Below are positions 11,185 to 18,929 of a stretch of 64,000 nucleotides of DNA, one piece after another. The translations under genes were made by a program, and so were the position numbers. The stretch's first letter is position 1. Every line of letters starts with the position of its first letter. The notes beneath the pieces are model-generated. The model searched no databases and had not been told where the DNA came from. It saw only the letters and a program-made list of their open reading frames with translations. This DNA comes from a virus, in IMG/VR virus record IMGVR_UViG_3300036715_003906, positions 186,001-250,000 of that record. The stretch is one strand, 5' to 3'.

Positions 11185-11219
11185 CCCCGTCTCCTACGGG
11201 AAGAGGCCCGCGGGCGCCA

Positions 11220-11582
11220 TCACTTCCGCCGGGGAATCAGCACCTTGAGCTTGGCCTCCGCCTTCTCGGTCGTCACCTGGCCACCCGACACGAGGGTCGT
11301 GTACCGGATCCGGACCTCACCCGCCCCGAGCGCCCGGGGCAGGGGCTGCTTCTGCTCGGCGAGCTTCACCGCCAGGACCAGGTGACGGGTCTCCTCGGCC
11401 AAGAGAGCCGGAACCCGCAAGGTCCAGGTCTTGTCCATCGGGTCCTTCTCGTGGTCGACGTCGCTCACCACCGCCGTGATGTGGTGCCCGGCGTGGGGCT
11501 CGACCTCGATGACGATGTCCGTCGCGCAGGAACGGTACGGGGACTCAAACCTCACGGTGTAGCCCCACACCCGGCGAGGCAT
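11220..11582 (-). CDS. Hypothetical beta-rich protein
   Basis: About 120 residues, dominated by alternating hydrophobic beta-strand patterns (VRFESPY, VIEVEPHAGHH, LVLAVKLAEQ, VRIRYTTLVSG). The pattern resembles the beta-sandwich that follows von Willebrand A domains in some proteins, but no vWA domain is present here. The start ATG (MPRRVWGYTV) is preferred over far-upstream codons in the same frame that overlap the neighbouring gene. Function unknown. Confidence 0.5.
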   Translation of the reverse strand: MPRRVWGYTVRFESPYRSCATDIVIEVEPHAGHHITAVVSDVDHEKDPMDKTWTLRVPALLAEETRHLVLAVKLAEQKQPLPRALGAGEVRIRYTTLVSGGQVTTEKAEAKLKVLIPRRK

Positions 11583-11607
11583 AGCGGACCTCCGGCCAGG
11601 TGGCGAG

Positions 11608-12048
11608 TCAATCCCCGAGGAGGTGGTCGTAGACGGTCTTGGTCGAGACCGGGACGGGGGCCGGGGCCGGCTTCCGCTTCGGGGTCTTGACCCCTTTGCG
11701 CACGGGGGCCGGGGACGGCGCGGCTTCCGCGACACCGTCGTGGTTCTTGAGGAACCGGGGCACGCGGTCCCCCACGCTCGTGATGACCAGGTAGTAGATC
11801 TGGATGGCCGCCTGGATGAGTGAGAGGGGCAGGTGGGCGTAGTCATCACGGGACGCCAGCTCGATGACGAACCCCCGGATGGGATGCACCAGGACATGGC
11901 CCCCCGCGGGGAGGAGTTCTTGAACAGGCCGCAGGACCCCCAGGAGGAGCGTGGCGGTGTTCGCATCCCGGGGGCGGCGCACCGCATCTTCCAGTTGCTG
12001 GACGCGGCGAGTGATCTCGAGTTGGGGGAGAGGCAGGGGGGGAGGCAT
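11608..12048 (-). CDS. Hypothetical protein
   Basis: 146 residues from MPPPLPLPQLEITRRVQQLE. A helical N-terminal half is followed by a Pro/Lys/Ala-rich linker (APVRKGVKTPKRKPAPAP) and a short C-terminal helix ending LLGD, a layout seen in small proteins that bridge two partners. The ATG is preceded by GGTGTA with 9 nt between them. No function assigned. Confidence 0.5.
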   Translation of the reverse strand: MPPPLPLPQLEITRRVQQLEDAVRRPRDANTATLLLGVLRPVQELLPAGGHVLVHPIRGFVIELASRDDYAHLPLSLIQAAIQIYYLVITSVGDRVPRFLKNHDGVAEAAPSPAPVRKGVKTPKRKPAPAPVPVSTKTVYDHLLGD

Positions 12049-12063
12049 CCCCCGGCTTACACC
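12049..12063 (-). promoter_or_regulatory. Class B motif (GGTGTA)
   Basis: GGTGTAAGCCGGGGG directly precedes the ATG of the 11608-12048 gene, with 9 nt between GGTGTA and the ATG. It matches the recurring start-proximal motif. Confidence 0.45.
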
Positions 12064-12064
12064 G

Positions 12065-12454
12065 TCAGGGGACCGCCAGGGAGGGCAGCACGCGGGTGGG
12101 GTCCGAGACACGGAAGGACCGGTGGCTCCCGTTGAATGCCATGGCCGGGGCGAGCCCCGCCTTCACGACCGTTCCTTGGAGAAGGCCGAAAAGGTTGCTG
12201 TGGGCAACCCGCGTGGCACAGTGGTCCTCGACCTTGACCCACTCCCCGGGGTTCTCCCAGGCCCGGCGCAGGTAGAGGTGCACCAGGGCCACGGTCTTGC
12301 CGATCCGGGGGCTGTTCGGGACCACGCTGTTGAGCGTCGGCGCCGAGGCCCCAGGGTCCCCCAGGAAGACCTGCTGCCACGGGCTCAGCTCCATGTGGGG
12401 CACATCGGGGAAAGCCGTCATCTCGACCCACAACGAGGGGAGGGGGGAGTCCAT
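12065..12454 (-). CDS. Hypothetical protein
   Basis: 129 residues, MDSPLPSLWVEMTAF at the start. It contains a Trp-rich stretch (LYLRRAWENPGEWVKVEDH) but no recognised motif and no membrane helix. It lies between an HNH endonuclease and a hypothetical gene on the same strand. Function unknown. Confidence 0.5.
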   Translation of the reverse strand: MDSPLPSLWVEMTAFPDVPHMELSPWQQVFLGDPGASAPTLNSVVPNSPRIGKTVALVHLYLRRAWENPGEWVKVEDHCATRVAHSNLFGLLQGTVVKAGLAPAMAFNGSHRSFRVSDPTRVLPSLAVP

Positions 12455-12493
12455 CGGCGGAGAGTGCCCCGGGTCCCGCCGGGGCGCGACATC

Positions 12494-13021
12494 TCAGCCG
12501 TGGCCCATGGTGGGCGCGTGGGGCGAGAGGTAGGGTGTCCACTCGGGCGGGGTCTGGACGAGGCCGAGGATGGGGTGCCCGAGCGGGAGTCTTTCGGGCT
12601 TCTTCGGCTGCCGGAGCAGCTTCATCCCCGCTTCGGCCGGGGTCCTGCCGGCCTTGTGGTCGTTGCAGGGGTAGCAGGAGGTCACGATGTTGTCCCAGTT
12701 GGTCGTGCCCCCGGCCCGCCTGGGGATGACGTGGTCGTAGTTCAGGTCCTTCATGGCCTTCCGGTTGCCGCAATACTGGCACCGGAACTCGTCCCGGGTG
12801 AAGACGTTGATCCGCGAGAACTTCACCCCCTTCTTGAACAGGGTCGAACCGCGACGGAGCACGATGACCGCGGGCAGGGCCATGCTCATCGAGGGCGACG
12901 AGACCTGCTCATCGTAGTTCTCGATGGACATCGCCTTGTCGGTGACGACCAGGCAGATGGCCTCCTGCCAGGAGACGATACGGTGCGGGGAGTAGCTGCT
13001 GTTCAGGACGAGGGTGTGCAT
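12494..13021 (-). CDS. HNH endonuclease
   Basis: About 175 residues from MHTLVLNSSYSPHRI. This is a classic free-standing HNH nuclease: CQYCG zinc pair, NYDHVIPRRAGGTTNWDN (the HN part) and CYPCNDHKAG (second zinc pair). The N-terminal layout (LVLNSSY, VSWQEAICL) matches the widespread bacterial and phage HNH family found both as homing enzymes and as packaging-associated nucleases. The ATG has an AGGTGA-like ribosome site. No terminase is next to it, so a homing role is more likely here. Confidence 0.85.
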   Translation of the reverse strand: MHTLVLNSSYSPHRIVSWQEAICLVVTDKAMSIENYDEQVSSPSMSMALPAVIVLRRGSTLFKKGVKFSRINVFTRDEFRCQYCGNRKAMKDLNYDHVIPRRAGGTTNWDNIVTSCYPCNDHKAGRTPAEAGMKLLRQPKKPERLPLGHPILGLVQTPPEWTPYLSPHAPTMGHG

Positions 13022-13116
13022 GGAGGTCACCTGCTTCTCTTGCGTACCACGGGATGTCTTGACGGCCAGGGCAGCGGCACGCTGCCCATCTCGTCTTCTT
13101 ATACACTGACCGAGGT

Positions 13117-13743
13117 ATGACATACCGATACGAGCGTACCGCTGCCTCCCCCGGCCCCGAGTTCAAGGAGATGAACGCGGTCATGGGCCGGGCCAAGAAG
13201 GTCTACGCGGCCTACCTGACCCAGAAGACGGGCGTCCCCTGGGAGGTGAGCGGCTCCTACGGCTCGTTCAACAGCGTCAAGCACGTCTGGTACGGTCCGC
13301 AGATGAGCCTGTCCCTCGACATACACTCGATGGTCGGCCGGGTCCCGCCCGAGTTCAACTACCGCTTCAACCTCCACACGAACCGCGGCGACAAATGGTC
13401 CGAGGTGGTCGACGGCTTCACGGCCGAGGACCTGAAGAACCCCGCCTTCGTCATCCCGGCCAGCATCCTCAAGGACATCCAGTATGCCCTCTCCGGATCG
13501 ACCAGCCAGGAAATCGAGGCGGTCGTCCAGGAGACCCAGAACGCCATCGGGGCCGCCAACGCCAAGATCAGCACGCTCCAGCAGGGCATCGCCGAACTGT
13601 CGAAGTGGAGCGAGGGCTCCCCCGGCCAGATTGCCGAGCGCATCCGCCGGGACCGCGGGGGCTTCATGAAAGCCTACGGCAAGGTGACCGAGCACCCGCG
13701 CGACATGGACCGGCTCCTCACCCTCGCCCTCGGCCGGGAATAA
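13117..13743 (+). CDS. Hypothetical protein (first plus-strand gene)
   Basis: 208 residues from MTYRYERTAASPGPEF. It has Gly/Tyr-rich segments followed by a helical C-terminal third (VVQETQNAIGAANAKISTL) that could form a coiled coil. Upstream is TTATACACTGACCGAGGT, a good -10-like TATACA with a GAGG ribosome site. It is divergent from the HNH gene and convergent with another HNH gene. Function unknown; the sticky helical tail could fit a structural or assembly protein. Confidence 0.6.
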   Translation: MTYRYERTAASPGPEFKEMNAVMGRAKKVYAAYLTQKTGVPWEVSGSYGSFNSVKHVWYGPQMSLSLDIHSMVGRVPPEFNYRFNLHTNRGDKWSEVVDGFTAEDLKNPAFVIPASILKDIQYALSGSTSQEIEAVVQETQNAIGAANAKISTLQQGIAELSKWSEGSPGQIAERIRRDRGGFMKAYGKVTEHPRDMDRLLTLALGRE

Positions 13744-14256
13744 CACCCCCACGACCGCCCGGCAGAAGCGGCGGACGTCCTCGTCGGGGAAGCTGTTGCG
13801 AGCGTAGTTCATCATCACCGACACGACCCGGACGTTCCCCTCGACATAGCCCCGAGCCCCGTCAATCCGATCCAGGCTGGCAGACTCGGGGGAGAGCGCG
13901 CCGCACCACCCCCCGGTGGTCTCGGGCAAGCGCAGGGGCCAGCCCGTGAACGGGCACAGGCCCTTCTGCTGCCCCCAAAGCGCCTTGAGGTACTCCGGGG
14001 TCAGGTCCGTGGGGCCGCGACGGTGATCACGGTGACGGGCACGGGCCGTGTACCACCGGAAGGGACTCAAATCGTTCGAGCACGACCCCCGCAACAGGTT
14101 CCCCGGGTTGCCTTTCGGGGGCGTCTTCCGGTTCAAGGCGATCCGAGTACAGCGGAGACCTCCGTAAAAATCGGTACGGCCCGCCTTGACCCACCGCCTG
14201 TGCTCACTCGCACTCTTCTGGAAAGGTGTGCCGCAACAGGCACAAAAAAGCTCCAC
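13744..14256 (-). CDS. HNH-type homing endonuclease (3' end unclear)
   Basis: Starts GTG (VELFCACCGTPF). An N-terminal zinc-finger-like CxxC segment is followed by a YLKALWGQQKGLCPFTG block and ASLDRIDGARGYVEGNVR, which is the phage HNH/'PSLDRI...GYVxGNV' family signature. It is flanked by tmRNA on one side. No stop appears near the expected end: the frame runs on antisense through the whole 13117-13743 gene to 13099. Either the ends overlap or an indel hides the stop. The coordinate given covers the recognisable protein only. Confidence 0.65.
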
Positions 14257-14304
14257 GGTCGCTGTCCTACAACCGTGGAGCTGATAGGGAGATAAGCGTG
14301 GAGG

Positions 14305-14654
14305 TGGAAGCGCAGGGGATCGAACCCTGGTCCACAATGACCTACAGCACCCTTCATTCACGTACATAGTCCCTCTAACCCTCGGGACGGGGTGCCCAGG
14401 ATTCGGCCTGGGCCCTAGCCGCTGCTTTTCTCACCCCCGGCTGCATCGGCGCCGGCCGGGGGCCATCCCTACTAAGTTCACACCCCTACCCGGCCGGGCA
14501 AGGAGGCCGGCCGGAGGGATGCTCGTCAGGCCGCGAGGGCGACGAGAGCCACGTTGTCGTTGGCGTGTGTGTTTTCCCAGCTTGGTTGAGGCGGGGCAGG
14601 GGCCGCCTGTACGCAGGATACGTTCGGTCACCGTGTCGAAGCCATTTCGCCCCC
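14305..14654 (-). ncRNA. ssrA: tmRNA (transfer-messenger RNA)
   Basis: The 3' tRNA-like domain has a T-arm CAGGG/TTCGATC/CCCTG, acceptor strand CGCTTCC and discriminator A, and contains the tmRNA-typical GTAGGTCATTGTGGACC. The 5' end GGGGGCG pairs with CGCTTCC using two G-U pairs and leads into GGCTTCGACACGG, matching the conserved 5' tmRNA block. The internal reading frame at 14564-14526 encodes ANDNVALVALAA then TGA, a normal proteolysis tag ending in LAA. The length of 350 nt is typical. It rescues stalled ribosomes with SmpB; no smpB is visible here. Confidence 0.93.
14526..14564 (-). other. ssrA: tmRNA tag-peptide reading frame
   Basis: Resume codon GCC, then codons for ANDNVALVALAA and stop TGA. 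The ANDN start and LAA end match bacterial ssrA tags recognised by ClpXP-type proteases. Confidence 0.88.
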
Positions 14655-14701
14655 ATACGATGACCCCGGGCTACACGCCCGAGGGCTTCCGATCCTGACA
14701 C

Positions 14702-14923
14702 CTACTCGCCGATGTCGTCGCGTTCCCGCCAGGCCGGGCCGTACATCATCTCCATGACCTCGTCCTCCTCCTCGCGGTAGCGCCGGAGGATCTCGGCGAC
14801 GGGGCCGGCCTGGGGCCTCTCCCGCGGGGTCCGTGCCTCCTGAACGGCCTTGGGGGGCTTCTTGGGTTCGCGGTCCTTCGGCGGGGCCTTCGTCGTGCTC
14901 CCACGACGCATCGGGGCTGGCAT
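14702..14923 (-). CDS. Small basic hypothetical protein
   Basis: 73 residues from MPAPMRRGSTTKAP, with AGGGGGG four nt before the ATG. The N-terminal half is Lys/Arg/Pro-rich and disordered, followed by a short acidic helix (EILRRYREEEDEVMEMMYG). Located just upstream of tmRNA on the same strand. Function unknown. Confidence 0.5.
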   Translation of the reverse strand: MPAPMRRGSTTKAPPKDREPKKPPKAVQEARTPRERPQAGPVAEILRRYREEEDEVMEMMYGPAWRERDDIGE

Positions 14924-14959
14924 GTACCCCCCTGGGGCCACAAGGAGACTACCCCCGGA

Positions 14960-15178
14960 TCAGACGAACCTGATCCGGGCCAGCCTCGTCAGAGGGCCCG
15001 TCCACATCCGGGGCCACTCCCCGGGCTCCGCCTCCCTGGTGGCCTGCCCTGCCTGCCCCTGCTGGTGGAAGGTGGCGAGCAGCTTCTCGGCCACCACGTC
15101 CCCCACCTCGGGCGCCACCACGACCCACCTACCCCCCTGACCCGGACCGTTCGAGTGCCATCGCTCAACCCTCCCCAT
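14960..15178 (-). CDS. Small hypothetical protein
   Basis: 72 residues from MGRVERWHSNGPGQGG. It has a central beta-like VVVAPEVGDVVAEKLLATF and basic ends. It lies between the tRNA pair Gln/Met and another small gene on the same strand. No family recognised. Confidence 0.45.
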   Translation of the reverse strand: MGRVERWHSNGPGQGGRWVVVAPEVGDVVAEKLLATFHQQGQAGQATREAEPGEWPRMWTGPLTRLARIRFV

Positions 15179-15206
15179 GGAAGGGGGGTACACCGGACGC
15201 GGATAG

Positions 15207-15275
15207 AACCCGGGGAGGGGGTCGAACCCTCGAAACTACGGTCAAAACGTAGCCTCCCCGCCGGGGGACCCGGGA
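15207..15275 (-). tRNA. tRNA-Gln(TTG)
   Basis: Anticodon arm CTACG/TTTTGAC/CGTAG gives anticodon TTG. T-arm GAGGG/TTCGACC/CCCTC. The acceptor is TCCCGGG/CCCGGGT with an unpaired U1-U72, as also seen in tRNA-Gln(CTG) here; a weak first pair favours GlnRS. The D-arm is short. CCA is not encoded. Confidence 0.75.
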
Positions 15276-15276
15276 G

Positions 15277-15345
15277 TCGCTGTCGTGGGAAACGAACCCA
15301 CCTGCGGCGGCTTATGAAACCGCGCCCCCGCCTCGGGTGACAGCG
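15277..15345 (-). tRNA. tRNA-Met(CAT) (elongator, or Ile-CAU)
   Basis: Acceptor CGCTGTC/GACAGCG, anticodon arm GCGGT/TTCATAA/GCCGC (CAT), T-arm GTGGG/TTCGTTT/CCCAC. It lacks the three G-C pairs and C1-A72 mismatch of initiator tRNA. It could also be Ile2 with modified C34. It starts one nt from tRNA-Gln(TTG). Confidence 0.8.
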
Positions 15346-15419
15346 CAGAAGAAGAACCCTTCTATGGATGAAGGGGAACGAAGGTGCAAGCGGACAGAGC
15401 GTCCGAAAAAAGGAGCCCC

Positions 15420-16571
15420 ATGCCCTCGTGGAAGTTGTCGGATCTTGAGCTGGCCAGGACTCTCCTCGGACAGTACTCCCGCAGCCGGATGCACATGGCA
15501 CTGACGAAGCTGGGCCGGAAGCTGGAACGTGACGTCACCGAAGAGGACTTGAACAAGGGCCTCTTGAAGAAGGGGATGCCGGCTGCGGCGCTCCTGTGCC
15601 TCCCCGACCAGCTCCCGAGCGACATCGAGAAGCTCGTCAAGCTGACCCGCAAGACACCGCCGTCCTTCGAGGCCCTGTGCGATAAGCTGAACCTGTCCCC
15701 GAAGAAGGCCCGGGACCTCATCGAGAAGGCGCGGGCCCAGGGCGTCCAGATCCACGTCGAGAACAATCACGTCGGGATCAAGGGGTGGTACGAGGACAAG
15801 GTCCACACGCTGTCCCCCGCGCCGCTCGCCGGGGCCCGTAAGATGGTGGCCGTGATCTCCGACATCCACCTGGGGTCGAAGTATTGCCTCCGCAGCGCCC
15901 TCCGGGACTTCGTCGAGCACGCCTACGCGCAAGGGGTGCGGGAGGTCCTGTGCCCCGGAGACGTCCTCGACGGCATGTACAAGCACGGCGTCTTCGAGGT
16001 CTCCCGAGTGGGCATCGCCGACCAGGCCGAGGACCTCCGGGAAGTGCTCCCCGAGCTGCCCGGCCTGACGTATCACATGATCACGGGCAACCACGACTTC
16101 ACCTTCACGGAAGCCTCGGGGGTCGACGTCGGGGCCTACCTGGTCAACCACTTCGTGCAGAAGGGCCGGAAGGACCTCTTCTGCTACGGGGACCGGGGGG
16201 CCTTCCTCCGCATCCACGGGGCCGTCGTCCACCTCTGGCACCCGCGCTCCGGGACCTCCTACGCCCGGTCCTACGCCCTCCAGAAGCACGTTGAGAAGTA
16301 CACCTCGGCCGAGAAGCCCCACATCCTCCTCGCGGGCCACTGGCACATCTACTGCCACGTCTACGAGCGTGAGGTCCACGCCATCGCCTGCCCGACCTTC
16401 CAGGGGGGCGGGAGCGCCTTCTCGAAGAGCCTCGGGGGCGCCCCGGCCATCGGGGGCCTCATCCTGTCCTGGCAGATGACGAAGGCGGGCACGATACGCT
16501 CGTTCGGGATTCAGGTCCACTCCTACCCCGAGAGGGAGGTCGTCCAGACGGTCCGCAAGGGAGACGCCTGA
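15420..16571 (+). CDS. Metallophosphoesterase (Mre11/SbcD-like nuclease fold)
   Basis: About 383 residues. The start MPSWKLSDLELA is preferred because AGGAG lies just upstream. The C-terminal two thirds hold the calcineurin-like phosphoesterase motifs in order: SDIHLGSK, PGDVLDG, TGNHDFTF and AGHWHIYCH. The N-terminal 130 residues are helical with a winged-helix-like segment (FEALCDKLNLSPKKARDL), unlike typical SbcD, and may bind DNA. Probable DNA exonuclease, phosphatase or phosphodiesterase. The ATG of the downstream ClpP-like gene overlaps its stop, so they form an operon. Confidence 0.8.
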   Translation: MPSWKLSDLELARTLLGQYSRSRMHMALTKLGRKLERDVTEEDLNKGLLKKGMPAAALLCLPDQLPSDIEKLVKLTRKTPPSFEALCDKLNLSPKKARDLIEKARAQGVQIHVENNHVGIKGWYEDKVHTLSPAPLAGARKMVAVISDIHLGSKYCLRSALRDFVEHAYAQGVREVLCPGDVLDGMYKHGVFEVSRVGIADQAEDLREVLPELPGLTYHMITGNHDFTFTEASGVDVGAYLVNHFVQKGRKDLFCYGDRGAFLRIHGAVVHLWHPRSGTSYARSYALQKHVEKYTSAEKPHILLAGHWHIYCHVYEREVHAIACPTFQGGGSAFSKSLGGAPAIGGLILSWQMTKAGTIRSFGIQVHSYPEREVVQTVRKGDA

Positions 16572-17185
16572 TGCCCCGCCGCGTCGTCAAGCTCCCCCTG
16601 CCCCCCGAGCCCGAACCCTTGACGGTCATCTGGGTCAAGGACTTCCACGAGGACGCGACCCACTCCTTTGCCCGTGACCTCGGCGCCATCCGCAACCAGC
16701 GCCAGGCCATCTGCCCCGTCATCATCGACAGCCCCGGCGGAGACCCCTACTCGCTCCGGGCCATGATGGATCTCCTCGACGCCTACGAGGGCACCGTGGC
16801 GACGGTGGCCATGGGCAAGGCCATGTCCTGCGGGGCCGCCCTCTTCACCTGCGGGGACCCGGGCTTCCGCTTCATGGCCCCCTCGGCGACCCTCATGTTC
16901 CACGACATCCGCGACGACAGCCCGGGCGGCAAGGTCGAGGACCAGAAGGCTTCCTCGAAGGAGTCCCAGCGCCTCAACAACGCCCTCTGGCGGCGGATCG
17001 CCAAGAACATCGGGCAGCCCCCCTCCTATCTCCTCGACCTCGTCAAGCAGCGGAGCCGCGTGGACTGGTACATGAACGCCAGGGAGGCCGTGCGGCTCGG
17101 GATCGCGAGCCACGTCGGGCTCCCCATCTTCGAGGTCACGATCCGCGTCGACCCCTTCCTCGGCATCCAGGGCCGGGAGGGGTGA
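16571..17185 (+). CDS. ClpP-like serine protease
   Basis: 204 residues. ClpP fold landmarks are IDSPGGDP, the nucleophile region GKAMSCGAALF (Ser in MSCGA), ATLMFHDIRD (catalytic His) and DWYMNAREAVRLGIASHVG (catalytic Asp region and the conserved helix). All three catalytic residues seem present. In phages such proteins act as prohead proteases or modulate host proteolysis; a full ClpP would need a ClpX/A partner. No capsid gene is adjacent, so the exact role is open. Start overlaps the stop of the phosphoesterase gene (TGATG). Confidence 0.82.
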   Translation: MPRRVVKLPLPPEPEPLTVIWVKDFHEDATHSFARDLGAIRNQRQAICPVIIDSPGGDPYSLRAMMDLLDAYEGTVATVAMGKAMSCGAALFTCGDPGFRFMAPSATLMFHDIRDDSPGGKVEDQKASSKESQRLNNALWRRIAKNIGQPPSYLLDLVKQRSRVDWYMNAREAVRLGIASHVGLPIFEVTIRVDPFLGIQGREG

Positions 17186-17212
17186 CAATCTGGCAGGAGA
17201 ATCGTCTAAGGG

Positions 17213-17284
17213 TGTCACCGGCGGGACTCGAACCCACATGAACTACCTTCGGAGGGTAGCGCCCTTCCATTAGACCACGGTGAC
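17213..17284 (-). tRNA. tRNA-Arg(CCG)
   Basis: Acceptor GTCACCG/CGGTGAC, anticodon arm CTACC/CTCCGAA/GGTAG (CCG), T-arm GTGGG/TTCGAGT/CCCGC, discriminator A. Reads CGG, a common codon in this genome. Confidence 0.9.
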
Positions 17285-17497
17285 AAGCGGACAGAAGACA
17301 ACAGGAGCAAGAGGTGCCGGCCGCCCCCATGAACCCCGGTATCCGCCTCGACCATCAGGGCGTTGCACCCGGGGGTCTTGAGAGAGCGTTGGTGGGGATG
17401 TAAGGGAGGCCCTGCGTGTCATCCCCTCTCGGGGAAAAGGATAGGGTGTCTTCTGTCCCGCCCCCCCCTCACCGAAGCGAGAGGGGGCGCCGTCCCG

Positions 17498-18008
17498 TCA
17501 CGCCAGAAGCGCGGGGGACAAGTCGAGTTCGACCAGGACGGCGTTGGCCGTCGCGATCTGGGCCCGGAGGGCCCCGGCCACCTTGGCGGCCTTCTGAGCC
17601 AGCCTGACGGCCTCGGACGTGCTCACGGTGGGGACCGTCGTGACGACCCCTTCGGAGCGCTCCCTGGCGTCCATGGGGCTCCCGTAGCGCTCGGCCTTGG
17701 GCGTCGCCACGGACCGCCACATCTTCTCGGCCCGGGCCAGACCCCCGAGCCTCTTGATCCCCTCGGCCAGCGTGAGGGTCTGCCCCTCGTGCTCGCAGGG
17801 TCACGGCGAGGTTGTAGCGCATCTGGGCCGTCTGGAGCTGGGCGATGGCAGCCTCGCCCTCCAGGAAGGCCGTGACGACCTCCTGGGGCGTGTCCTTGGC
17901 CTCCCCCGGCCACTTCATGAGCGCCCCGTTGAAGGACCCCGCCGCCGTGTCCCGCCGCAGCTCGTGCTGCTTGATCGCTTCCCTGAGCCCGTACCCGCTG
18001 ATCTTCAT
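17498..18008 (-). CDS. Hypothetical protein with apparent frameshift
   Basis: The first 70 codons (from MKISGYGLREAIKQHELRR, ending near NLAVTL) and the following 95 (EHEGQTLTLAEGIKRLGG through LDLSPALLA) sit in different frames joined near 17803 with one extra base in CCCTGCGAG. Read together they give one helical protein of about 169 residues with a coherent pattern (QLQTAQMRYNLAV, TLAEGIKRLGGLARAEKMWR). This may be a sequencing error, a decayed gene or programmed frameshifting. It lies among tRNA genes. Function unknown. Confidence 0.55.
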
Positions 18009-18045
18009 CGGATGTCTCCGTGAGACGCCGAGGAGTCCCCGCTAG

Positions 18046-18117
18046 CGCCCCCAGAAGGAATCGAACCCTCACAAGGTCGGGTAGAAACCGACCGCCCATC
18101 CGTTAGGCGATGGGGGC
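18046..18117 (-). tRNA. tRNA-Arg(TCT)
   Basis: Acceptor GCCCCCA/TGGGGGC, anticodon arm GTCGG/TTTCTAC/CCGAC (TCT, reads AGA/AGG), T-arm GAGGG/TTCGATT/CCTTC, discriminator G. Confidence 0.88.
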
Positions 18118-18148
18118 AGGGCAGCGACAAGGGGTAGGTGGACGGAGG

Positions 18149-18218
18149 TCGGTAGGACAGGGGTCGAACCTGTGACGCCGGCTTATCAGGCCGGTGTGCC
18201 CCCCTCGGGCACCCATCG
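18149..18218 (-). tRNA. tRNA-Ile(GAT), copy 1
   Basis: Anticodon arm CCGGC/CTGATAA/GCCGG (GAT), T-arm ACAGG/TTCGACC/CCTGT, discriminator A followed by CC. The acceptor CGATGGG/CCTACCG has one A-C mismatch and the D-arm is irregular. A different Ile(GAT) gene lies at 24015. Confidence 0.75.
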
Positions 18219-18244
18219 TGGAGTCCACCTGTCATTCGCTGCGG

Positions 18245-18315
18245 AGTCGAGGGTGGGAATCGAACCCACGATGCGGCTTTTGCAGAGCCGTGCCTTACCG
18301 TTTGGCTACCTCGAC
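18245..18315 (-). tRNA. tRNA-Cys(GCA)
   Basis: Acceptor GTCGAGG/CCTCGAC, D-stem GCC/GGC, anticodon arm CGGCT/CTGCAAA/AGCCG (GCA), T-arm GTGGG/TTCGATT/CCCAC, discriminator U as expected for Cys. Confidence 0.9.
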
Positions 18316-18320
18316 ACGAG

Positions 18321-18849
18321 AGCGAGCACCGGGAGTCGAACCCCGCTATTTACGACCAAAAGTAGATGTCTGGGTATGGCAGTTGGGGCAGAGGAATCGC
18401 AGGTTTGTGGCCTCATTGTTATGCCGATCCCCGTCTCTGTGGTCCACCTGCAAAACCAAGGGCTTGCCTTGCCACTCAGGACCTTGGCTGCACTCTGCGC
18501 ACTGATGCAAAATCCCCGTTGCCAGCAAAGCCCTGCGAAGTTGATGAGGCTTGCAACGATAAGGCCCAGCGGACTCAAAAACCTGAGCGGGAGCCTTCTG
18601 CTTCCCAGAGGGCTGTCCCGCTGCCCACCCCTTCCCCTCCGGGATGTGGGACCGATCGATGCCGGCGGAGAGGATTCTAGTTTTGAGGTGCTCGTGCTGA
18701 CTCCCGGAGAACGTCGTGACTCCGAGCTTCCTCAGCACTGCGCTGATCGAGGCACTTGATTTAACAGCCTCGGCAATGGCTTCGTCGGTGTACTTGACTG
18801 GCATCGTATGGTGCCCATAGCACATGCCTTACCGTTCGGCCATGCCCGC
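18321..18849 (-). tRNA. tRNA gene split by an HNH gene
   Basis: The 5' piece (18849 down to about 18825) has acceptor GCGGGCA and a D-arm GGCCGAACGGTAAGGC. The 3' piece (18345-18321) has a T-arm CGGGG/TTCGACT/CCCGG and acceptor TGCTCGC. The two acceptor strands are fully complementary (one G-U). Between them, replacing the anticodon arm, is only the HNH gene, whose TAG stop touches the T-stem. Isotype cannot be read. Either an intron with an ORF or a disrupted tRNA. Confidence 0.6.
18346..18825 (-). CDS. HNH homing endonuclease inserted in a tRNA gene
   Basis: Up to 159 residues; the start is ATG at 18825 or 18804 (MPVKYTDEAIAEAV). The first 60 residues look like a helix-turn-helix DNA-binding module (ISAVLRKLGVTTFSGS). 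The C-terminal part has CAECSQGPEW, LQVDHRDGDRHNNEATNLRF and CPNCHTQTSTFG, a complete HNH with two zinc pairs, of the type that follows NUMOD-like modules. The gene fills the gap between two tRNA halves. The insertion is about 480 nt and almost all coding, so a group I ribozyme core would have to overlap the reading frame. Confidence 0.85.
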   Translation of the reverse strand: MCYGHHTMPVKYTDEAIAEAVKSSASISAVLRKLGVTTFSGSQHEHLKTRILSAGIDRSHIPEGKGWAAGQPSGKQKAPAQVFESAGPYRCKPHQLRRALLATGILHQCAECSQGPEWQGKPLVLQVDHRDGDRHNNEATNLRFLCPNCHTQTSTFGRK

Positions 18850-18853
18850 ACAG

Positions 18854-18929
18854 CGCGGGGGGGACGAGTTGAACGTCCGTACCCGAAGACCCGAAGGCCC
18901 GCGGTGCTCTACCCTTGAGCTACCCCCGC
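18854..18929 (-). tRNA. tRNA, anticodon unresolved
   Basis: Good acceptor (GCGGGGG/CCCCCGC), D-arm (GCTC/GAGC with GG) and T-arm (GGACG/TTCAACT/CGTCC), but the anticodon region holds CTTCGGGT twice in tandem and no clean 5-bp stem with a 7-nt loop. Candidate anticodons TCG or CGG; may be non-functional. Confidence 0.5.

Noticed and set aside
18346-18825. Ordinary group I intron in a tRNA anticodon loop
   Set aside because: Kept only as a possibility: nearly the whole insert is coding, no P7/P3-like core was recognised by eye, and the anticodon arm itself cannot be reconstructed from the flanks.
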